DNA of 10,643 nucleotides from Phycisphaerae bacterium (GTDB lineage: Bacteria; Planctomycetota; Phycisphaerae; Sedimentisphaerales; SG8-4), in contig JAUWLI010000073.1 in the NCBI GenBank assembly GCA_030613765.1, positions 1 through 10,643 on the forward strand, given 5' to 3'. Every line of letters begins with the position of its first letter. Positions within the stretch are counted from its first letter, which is position 1. Shown here one piece after another: positions 5,430 to 10,643 of the stretch. The notes below the pieces were generated by a model that was given only the letters and a program-made list of their open reading frames with translations, was not told where the DNA came from and did no database searches. Position numbers and translations under genes: made by a program.

Positions 5430-8165
5430 TGATTTTCCCTCCAATGTGATTATGAGACAGTTGTGTTCGCTGTGAAACTCTTTCCCTGCGGATTTAAAGC
5501 CAAGCGGTTTGGAGGACAGCCCCCGAACTTCGCGTACACTGATGTCCTTTGGCTCTTTTCCAATACCCGAAATCAGTACATAGTAAGGTTTGCCGCCCCA
5601 TCCATCCACCGTAAACGTAACTGACCTATTGTCTTCCCGAATATCGCTTATCACGCAGGGGGCATGAACGTACCAGCCACGATTGCGTAGTTTTTTCATA
5701 TCATATATTTTCCCTTTTCCATAAAGTTCAGGGACATGGGCCTGTACAGTTCCAGGATTTATGGCGGGCCCCGCGCTTATCTGCTGTCGCAATTCAAAAA
5801 TGTCCGGCAGCAATCCCTGACGCTTCTCATCTGTTACGGGCCATGACATCTGCATGCCGGCAGTTGTTATTCCCCTGGCAATTTTTTGCCACGGTCCTTT
5901 CGGATCGTAATCGCTTAGCATGTGTAAGGCTGAACAGTAAACAAGACCGCACCACTGCACGGGCCGGCCAATCCACAAGGGTGCTTTCCAGTTAGTCGCA
6001 CCCAGTACAGCGATTGTTGTATAAAGCCCAACCTGCTCGGATGTGGGCGGGTAAAGGTAAACGAACGGAACACCCGTCCATGCCCAATAGCGAGCCTGTT
6101 TAAGATATTTTTCTTTGCCTGAGATAATATAGCCGAGCGTATAAGCCTTGATCATGTGGGCCGAGGCCATTATGTCCGGTGTGTGCAGGGGTATTTCCCA
6201 TGTCTGTGCTCCGCGCGGCACGGTGTCGGAATACAGGACCGTCTGTTTATCGAGCAGCTCGAGCGCTTTATCTATAAGCTCTTTATCTGCTGATAATGAT
6301 GCAGCTTCAAGAATCCCGGCCACGGCCCGGCCGGAGAGGCCGTTGGCATGTTTGGCGAAATGGGTCCTTGAGTAGTCCACTTTGCCCGGCCGATAGAGCT
6401 TTATCCCTATTTCGTCAAAGCCTCCGAGCTGCCGCAGAGCATCGTTATGCCGGTGCCGCACATATTCGTAAGTTCGTCCAAAGAGCAAAGGGGGAGAGGG
6501 CAGGCGTACATGTGAGACAGCACTTGAAAAAGGTTGTGCCGAAGGGATTCTACTTAGCGCCTGTTTCTCGGCGAGATCGAGTCTTGCGCGGAGTTTATCA
6601 TCTCTGGTACGAATTGCGAGCCAGTCGATGAACATTGCGGCATCGGCGGCCACAGTCGGCCCGAAACTGTCACCCCAGACCGCATGCCTGAAAAGCCCAT
6701 CGTTATTTATTTCGGAATCCATCCAGCCGTGAGCAAGAAGATTGACGGCAGCATCGAGACCTCCTTCGAATTCGGGCAGGTCAGGCAGGCCCTTTATATC
6801 CACATAATGCTTAACCGCAGGGACAACGCTTTTTCCACTTCCTCCGATTATCATCATAGAGATTTTCAGCGGCGAATTGGCCTCAAGTCTGAAAGGGCTA
6901 TGGGCAAAAAGCTCATTCTCAAAACGCAAATCACCCACAGCCGGCGCCGACAGAGCCATTACATGGGCGCCGGAATCGTAAATCCTGTCCGGCGAATCGA
7001 AGGTTGCCGCCACCATATTAGACGGCTCCCATATTACACCGAGATAATTGCCGTTATTTGCGATTGCCATAAGGGGAAAGGTTATCTTAACGGGGTCGGG
7101 AACACGGCGAATATGCTGTGGAGTGGCTATATCGGCATCGCTGCTGCTTGGCTCATCGCAGAGGTATTCCACACCTGCCAACAGGCCCTGGTATTTGTTC
7201 TGGCCGAAAGTACCAAGACCCGGGAAAAGCGTCAGCCAGGGCACGTGCAGGATGTCCCTGTCTTTATTTACTTTCACTTCGGCTTCTATTATCAGTGTCC
7301 CGTCCTGTTTGCCGGGCCTTATGCGCCTTTGAATCTCCCACTCTCCGCCTTTGCTGTCTTTAATAACGGCCTTGATTACGAATCCTCTACCTTGAGAGTG
7401 AGTGTAAAAAATAACTTTTCCTTTTGCATTTTTGAGATTGAGCCATTCGGGCTGGTCGTAAAACAACATTCCGATTAGTTCGGGACTGTAACCGGCCGCC
7501 ATTTCCACGCCATCCACTTTGACAACAAAGTTGCCCCAAGTTTTACCATAATCCTCAAGTTCGAGCAGTCCGGATTTGACCGATACGAGCTTTCTCCCGG
7601 ATTTGTCAGGCTTCTTTGGTTTTTCCATCTTCGGAAAGTCTATTTCGCTTATTGTTTCTACCTTTATGTAAGAAACGGCAACATCTCCTTTATCCGTACA
7701 TGGGTCCAGTCGAAAACGTGTCCCCGCACCCAATTTTTCCTTAATAATAAGTGAGTAGTCGTGCCATTGTCCGTCGTTTCGGACGGTGAACCGAAGGGAA
7801 CGTCCGGCAGCAAAGGCCTTGCCGTAAAAGAGTTCGGCATGTGGGTCCGCTTTTGATTTCATACGTATTTTTACTCTAACCATTTTGTCGCCGGGCAAAT
7901 CCACGGCCGGGCCTTCTATCCACGGATCCTCGCCTGTTGATTTGACAATCAGACCCTCGGCCGAGGAGCGAAGGTTTTCTACTCTGTCATTTCCCGTCCA
8001 GCCGTGCGTACCTTTTCTGAAATCCCATTCCATGACTGATGCTCCACAGACTCCGGCCGGCACCATCATAATCACCATAATCCCAAACAGTATAGGCAAC
8101 ATCCTGGGGTTTACCGGTGTGATACGAAATCTTGTCATAATTTTACCGAGTTTAATAACAGGCAT
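5412..8165 (-). CDS. Secreted multidomain protein, probable (alpha/alpha)-fold carbohydrate-active enzyme, family not recognised
   Basis: 917 residues from the chosen start. A hydrophobic signal segment (about 22-42, ending V-C-G-A-S) is followed by: a jelly-roll CBM-like domain (about 45-171; W-D-F-x-x-G-T-H-G-W at the start and Q-W-H-D-Y midway); a Lys/Pro linker (178-191); a beta-rich region (about 192-455) with V-E-Y-L-C-D-E-P and L-G-V-I-W-E-P; a helical part (about 468-775) resembling six-hairpin (alpha/alpha) barrels of glycosidases and polyuronate lyases, including A-V-W-G-D-S-F-G-P (495-503) and W-E-I-P-L-H-T-P-D (656-664); and a C-terminal beta-domain (about 830-917). Tryptophan-rich stretches fit sugar binding. 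I know of no assigned family and claim no reaction. A longer start at 8201 exists, but the ATG at 8165 has a strong Shine-Dalgarno. It lies 54 bases after the MgtC-like gene and upstream of GH130, which suggests a glycan-degrading role. Confidence 0.75.
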   Translation of the reverse strand: MPVIKLGKIMTRFRITPVNPRMLPILFGIMVIMMVPAGVCGASVMEWDFRKGTHGWTGNDRVENLRSSAEGLIVKSTGEDPWIEGPAVDLPGDKMVRVKIRMKSKADPHAELFYGKAFAAGRSLRFTVRNDGQWHDYSLIIKEKLGAGTRFRLDPCTDKGDVAVSYIKVETISEIDFPKMEKPKKPDKSGRKLVSVKSGLLELEDYGKTWGNFVVKVDGVEMAAGYSPELIGMLFYDQPEWLNLKNAKGKVIFYTHSQGRGFVIKAVIKDSKGGEWEIQRRIRPGKQDGTLIIEAEVKVNKDRDILHVPWLTLFPGLGTFGQNKYQGLLAGVEYLCDEPSSSDADIATPQHIRRVPDPVKITFPLMAIANNGNYLGVIWEPSNMVAATFDSPDRIYDSGAHVMALSAPAVGDLRFENELFAHSPFRLEANSPLKISMMIIGGSGKSVVPAVKHYVDIKGLPDLPEFEGGLDAAVNLLAHGWMDSEINNDGLFRHAVWGDSFGPTVAADAAMFIDWLAIRTRDDKLRARLDLAEKQALSRIPSAQPFSSAVSHVRLPSPPLLFGRTYEYVRHRHNDALRQLGGFDEIGIKLYRPGKVDYSRTHFAKHANGLSGRAVAGILEAASLSADKELIDKALELLDKQTVLYSDTVPRGAQTWEIPLHTPDIMASAHMIKAYTLGYIISGKEKYLKQARYWAWTGVPFVYLYPPTSEQVGLYTTIAVLGATNWKAPLWIGRPVQWCGLVYCSALHMLSDYDPKGPWQKIARGITTAGMQMSWPVTDEKRQGLLPDIFELRQQISAGPAINPGTVQAHVPELYGKGKIYDMKKLRNRGWYVHAPCVISDIREDNRSVTFTVDGWGGKPYYVLISGIGKEPKDISVREVRGLSSKPLGFKSAGKEFHSEHNCLIITLEGKSQIRIR

Positions 8166-8172
8166 AATAAAG

Positions 8173-8179
8173 CTCCTCC
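8173..8179 (-). promoter_or_regulatory. Strong Shine-Dalgarno that fixes the start at 8165
   Basis: GGAGGAG on the minus strand lies seven bases before the ATG at 8165-8163. The upstream in-frame ATG at 8201 has no such site, so the 36 extra bases are probably not translated. Confidence 0.8.
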
Positions 8180-8219
8180 GGTTTCTGTTCAAAACTGCCA
8201 TAACAAAAATGGAGATGGT

Positions 8220-8675
8220 TCAATCCGGTTCGTCTGAAACACCTTTTTGTTTGTGCTTATCTATATAATGGCTTAGAGATCTATGTATTAGTCGAAGTCC
8301 TATCAGAATAAAGATTGCCAGCAGAGTCGATATAACCGCCAGTTCATACAAACCCGCCCCGCAAGCCATCCCAAGACACGCCATGAACCAGATTGTGGCC
8401 GCCGTAGTCAAGCCGTGGACACCGCCCCTATCCTGGATGATAGCACCGGCACCAAGAAAACCCACGCCGGTGACGACACCAGCAGCTATTCTTGTAAGTG
8501 AGTCTCCTTCGCCGGCCATTTGTTTGGAAATTATGGTAAAGACCGCTGCACCAAGGCAGATTAAAATGTTCGTACGAAGTCCTGCAGCCTTGCCGCTGAA
8601 TTCCCTCTCTACGCCAATTGCCGCACCCAAAACGACAGCTAATACTATACCGAAGATATCACCTGGCCAATCCAT
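8220..8675 (-). CDS. MgtC/SapB-family inner-membrane protein, short form
   Basis: 151 residues with about five membrane helices (6-22, 36-50, 63-80, 92-109, 111-130). Family hallmarks are all present: G-A-A-I-G-V-E-R-E (17-25), G-L-R-T (32-35), R-I-A-A-G-V-V-T-G-V-G-F-L-G-A-G-A-I-I (62-80), and G-L-T-T-A-A-T-I-W (88-96). It lacks the cytoplasmic C-terminal domain of about 80 residues found in Salmonella MgtC. It ends instead in a short charged tail. MgtC proteins affect growth at low magnesium and ATP synthase activity in pathogens, but short homologues like this are mostly uncharacterised. The start has AGGAAAGG seven bases upstream of the ATG. It is first in the minus-strand gene run, 54 bases ahead of the secreted 917-residue protein, and is divergent from the thiamine gene. 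A functional link to glycan breakdown is not obvious. Confidence 0.88.
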   Translation of the reverse strand: MDWPGDIFGIVLAVVLGAAIGVEREFSGKAAGLRTNILICLGAAVFTIISKQMAGEGDSLTRIAAGVVTGVGFLGAGAIIQDRGGVHGLTTAATIWFMACLGMACGAGLYELAVISTLLAIFILIGLRLIHRSLSHYIDKHKQKGVSDEPD

Positions 8676-8715
8676 ACCTCAACCTTTCCTGTTACACTTG
8701 CTCTGCATCAACTCC

Positions 8716-8729
8716 TGACAAGTTTGTCA
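8716..8729. promoter_or_regulatory. Perfect inverted repeat, possible operator
   Basis: TGACAA-GT-TTGTCA has two perfect 6-bp arms. Its right arm is also the -35 element of the + strand promoter, so a bound regulator would block thiD2-thiE transcription. No regulator is identifiable from this window. Confidence 0.35.
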
Positions 8730-8752
8730 AAAACAATACTAAATCCTATACT
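8724..8752 (+). promoter_or_regulatory. Probable sigma-70 promoter for thiD2-thiE
   Basis: TTGTCA (8724-8729; one mismatch to TTGACA), a 17-base spacer, then TATACT (8747-8752; one mismatch to TATAAT). Transcription would start near 8759, giving a leader of about 145 bases. I found no TPP riboswitch motifs in that leader. Confidence 0.5.
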
Positions 8753-8775
8753 ATTGCTCCTAAGATTTAAGTCAA
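8748..8775 (-). promoter_or_regulatory. Candidate promoter for the mgtC-like gene run
   Basis: On the minus strand TTGACT (8775-8770), a 16-base spacer, then TAGTAT (8753-8748). The -10 overlaps the -10 of the + strand promoter almost exactly, so the site may fire in both directions. The 5' leader would be about 65 bases. Confidence 0.35.
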
Positions 8776-8888
8776 GAAATAATCTGCCGCCCTTGCGACA
8801 CAGATTTCAGCTATACCTTCTAAACATCATTTATAAACTAAGATTATCACTGTGATTTTTTTTGCTACTCAAGAGCTGTTTGAGGACG

Positions 8889-8894
8889 TATAAT
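8889..8894 (+). promoter_or_regulatory. Perfect TATAAT next to the thiD2-thiE start
   Basis: A perfect -10 hexamer ends ten bases before the ATG at 8905. If used, the mRNA would carry a leader of only a few bases. No good -35 lies at the right distance, so it is a secondary candidate. Confidence 0.25.
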
Positions 8895-8904
8895 CATAGC
8901 CATT

Positions 8905-9954
8905 ATGGAGCAGGCCGTTTATAGAATTATCGATGCTAATTTCAATCGCAGTCGCGAGGCGATTCGGGTAGTCGAGGATTATTGTCGATTTGCCTTGAAT
9001 TCGGCGCTGCTTACCGAGCGTGCCAAGCAGCTTCGCCACGAGCTTTCGGCGGCTATTGGCAAGCTCGATGCCGGCCGGCTTATCGCAAGCAGGGATACAC
9101 CCGGCGATGTCGGTGTCGGCCAGAGGGTCGATAAACAGCTTCAGCGCACCAACCTGCGAGACAGTTTTACAGCAGGCTGCAAACGCTTAACCGAGGCGTT
9201 GCGGACACTTGCCGAGGTAACGCAGGCGATAAATCCCGACGCAGCCGAGACAATAGAAAAATTGCGATACGACGCCTATACACTTGAGAAGGATATTATT
9301 GTCTTCAGCGAACCGGCCGAGAAATTCAAACGGGTCCGGCTGTATGTGATAATCACCAGCAGTCTGCCTGCCGATGTTATTTCTTTAACCCATAAGTGCG
9401 TGGCCGGTGGTGCCGATTGTATTCAACTTCGGGCAAAAGACGCCGAGGATGATAAATTCTTTGCACTTGCCGCAGAATTCGTTCAGATATGCAAAGCCGG
9501 TGACGTTCTCAGCGTAATAAATGACCGGGCAGACATTGCAATTGCAACTGATGCGGACGGCATGCATCTCGGACAAAATGACCTGCCTGTTGAGCAAGTT
9601 CGTAAGCTCCAGTTGTCTCCGTTAATTATAGGCAAGAGTACACATTCACTCAAAGAACTGGAGGCCACCTGTAAGGAGGCGCCAACGTACGTAAGTCTGG
9701 GTCCGGTTTTTCCCACGCCCACCAAGCCAGGTGTCGCGCCTGTAGGTCTGGATTACGTGAAGCAGGGCCTGGAGAAACTGGCCGATACCGGCATCGGTCA
9801 CGTTGCTATCGGCGGTATAACGCCGGAAAATGTGGAAGATGTTTTGGAGGCCGGTGCCAGATGTATCGCGGTTTGCTCTGCGGTGACCGAGGCCAAGGAC
9901 CCGATGGCGGCCTGCCGCACGCTAAAAGAGAAAATTACCGCTTGTAACAAATAG
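8905..9954 (+). CDS. thiE: ThiD2-ThiE fusion: HMP-phosphate kinase plus thiamine phosphate synthase
   Basis: 349 residues with two domains. Residues 1-135 match ThiD2, a small HMP-P kinase unrelated to ThiD that is often fused to ThiE: R-I-I-D-A-N-F-N-R-S-R-E-A-I-R-V-V-E-D-Y (7-26), S-R-D-T-P-G-D-V-G (62-70), E-A-L-R-T-L-A-E (97-104) and L-R-Y-D-A-Y-T-L-E-K (120-129). Residues 143-349 form the ThiE TIM barrel: I-Q-L-R-A-K-D (173-179), I-N-D-R-A-D (205-210), G-M-H-L-G-Q-N-D-L-P (219-228), I-I-G-K-S-T-H (241-247), S-L-G-P-V-F-P-T-P-T-K (264-274) and A-I-G-G-I (301-305). Together they turn HMP-P into HMP-PP and join it to thiazole phosphate, giving thiamine phosphate in the cytoplasm. The ATG lacks a well-spaced Shine-Dalgarno (GAGGA is 18 bases away), and no ATG, GTG or TTG lies upstream in frame before the TGA at 8881. 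No other thi genes are in view. Confidence 0.93.
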   Translation: MEQAVYRIIDANFNRSREAIRVVEDYCRFALNSALLTERAKQLRHELSAAIGKLDAGRLIASRDTPGDVGVGQRVDKQLQRTNLRDSFTAGCKRLTEALRTLAEVTQAINPDAAETIEKLRYDAYTLEKDIIVFSEPAEKFKRVRLYVIITSSLPADVISLTHKCVAGGADCIQLRAKDAEDDKFFALAAEFVQICKAGDVLSVINDRADIAIATDADGMHLGQNDLPVEQVRKLQLSPLIIGKSTHSLKELEATCKEAPTYVSLGPVFPTPTKPGVAPVGLDYVKQGLEKLADTGIGHVAIGGITPENVEDVLEAGARCIAVCSAVTEAKDPMAACRTLKEKITACNK

Positions 9955-9994
9955 CTATTGAACCAACAAAACGATGATATTAAGGAGACCATTG

Positions 9995-10643
9995 ATGCAC
10001 AGAGACAGCCGCATCTGCATTTTATTATTTGTGCTTATTACGCTGGCGACGTTTTTGCAGACCAGTATGCCCTTAAACGCCAAAGCCTCACGTGAGCAAG
10101 CCGGCCGGGATTATCGCGTGGTTTCCCATAAGGGCCTGGCGTTTTATTATCCGTGGTACGGGACGGCCGATGGGCCGGGCGGCGCGGGCAGGACAGTACA
10201 CTGGGGCCGTATTGACGCAGCGAATAAAGACATCCAGGCAAGTACCAACTATCCGACACTCGGCGCCTACGACTCGCACGACCCGAAACTGATAGACCAG
10301 CACTGCCAAGGGGCCAGGCGTGCCGGGATAGATACATTGATTGTGAGCTGGTGGGGCCACAACAGCTACTGCGACCGGGCGATGGACAAGATTCTCGATA
10401 GCTGCCAGCAACATGGGCTTACTGCCTGTATTTATTACGAAAGCGTGCCAAGGCCTCGAACACCCGAGTCGGCCGCCAACGATATTGTCAAGGTCCTAAA
10501 CAAATACGGCAAGCACGCCGCCCATCTCAAGGGCAACAGTAAGCCGGTGGTATTCATATACGGCCGCACGCTCCAGGAACTTGGGCTGACGGACTGGCTC
10601 AAAGCTATCCAGATCATCAATAAAAAATATAAAGGAGGTATTA
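9995..10643 (+). CDS. Secreted GH99-like glycosidase (5' part, runs off the window)
   Basis: Open reading frame of 216 codons with no stop before the window edge. The ATG has AAGGAGA six bases upstream. A signal peptide with hydrophobic core 7-21 ends at A-K-A (29-31), so the product is exported. After it come G-L-A-F-Y-Y-P-W-Y-G-T (47-57), H-W-G-R-I-D (69-74), Y-P-T-L-G-A-Y-D-S-H-D-P (86-97) and R-A-G-I-D-T-L-I-V-S-W-W-G (109-121), then A-C-I-Y-Y-E (144-149). This order fits the N-terminal half of glycoside hydrolase family 99 (endo-alpha-mannosidase/mannanase type) or the related GH71 group. The catalytic acids lie further on and are outside the window. It starts 40 bases after thiE with no terminator between, so it may be co-transcribed despite an unrelated role. 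With the GH130 gene it is the second mannose-linked enzyme in the region. Confidence 0.75.
   Translation, partial: MHRDSRICILLFVLITLATFLQTSMPLNAKASREQAGRDYRVVSHKGLAFYYPWYGTADGPGGAGRTVHWGRIDAANKDIQASTNYPTLGAYDSHDPKLIDQHCQGARRAGIDTLIVSWWGHNSYCDRAMDKILDSCQQHGLTACIYYESVPRPRTPESAANDIVKVLNKYGKHAAHLKGNSKPVVFIYGRTLQELGLTDWLKAIQIINKKYKGGI

Noticed and set aside
6684..7478. 264-codon + strand ORF opposite the 917-residue protein gene
   Set aside because: Antisense to a well-supported gene with signal peptide and strong Shine-Dalgarno; its translation shows no domain character and no ribosome site.
8006..8020. Lipobox-like A-G-V-C in the signal peptide of the 917-residue protein
   Set aside because: Val before the Cys does not fit the lipobox, and a normal signal peptidase I site follows two residues later.
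8166..8201. Longer N terminus for the secreted protein (ATG at 8201)
   Set aside because: No Shine-Dalgarno before 8201, while GGAGGAG sits seven bases before the ATG at 8165.
8676..8904. TPP riboswitch upstream of thiD2-thiE
   Set aside because: I could not find the conserved TPP-aptamer motifs (CTGAGA and the second-helix consensus) on the + strand.
10631..10639. AAAGGAGGT at the window end as the ribosome site of a next gene
   Set aside because: It lies in frame inside the GH99-like coding sequence, which should continue well past the window; probably coincidental.

Overview
The window looks like a piece of a Gram-negative, carbohydrate-degrading bacterial chromosome with roughly half GC. 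A Planctomycetota origin (Phycisphaerae-like) is my best guess. It rests on the ThiD2-ThiE fusion, the group of secreted CAZyme-type proteins and an unusual MurG. This is inferred from gene style, not from a marker gene.

Left end (1-1531, + strand): the 3' part of ftsW and a complete murG, joined by a one-base TAGTG overlap. This is the end of a division and cell-wall (dcw) cluster. The usual next gene, murC, does not follow.

Gene-free stretch (1532-2138): 607 AT-rich bases between convergent genes. On the minus strand it holds a good sigma-70-type promoter (TTGACA-N16-TAAAAT) whose spacer contains a perfect 12-bp palindrome. About 310 bases further on lies a convincing intrinsic terminator. 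I read this as a possible unannotated small RNA of about 310 nt, with two hairpins that each expose GGAGG-type sequence. It is the most interesting candidate in the window.

Middle (2139-8675, minus strand): four co-directional genes. In transcription order they are a short MgtC/SapB-type membrane protein, a 917-residue secreted protein of unrecognised family with a probable (alpha/alpha) helical core, a cytoplasmic GH130-type mannoside phosphorylase/hydrolase, and a five-helix membrane enzyme of the LtaS/alkaline-phosphatase superfamily. The first three are probably one transcript. The LtaS-like gene may be separate, because a weak terminator-like hairpin and a missing Shine-Dalgarno precede it. 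The secreted protein plus GH130 suggest breakdown of a mannose-containing glycan outside the cytoplasm, with processing of the products inside.

Right end (8676-10643, + strand): a divergent intergenic region with overlapping promoters on both strands, a thiD2-thiE fusion gene for thiamine phosphate synthesis, and 40 bp later the 5' part of a secreted GH99-like glycosidase gene that runs off the window. No tRNA, rRNA, CRISPR array, insertion sequence or riboswitch was seen.
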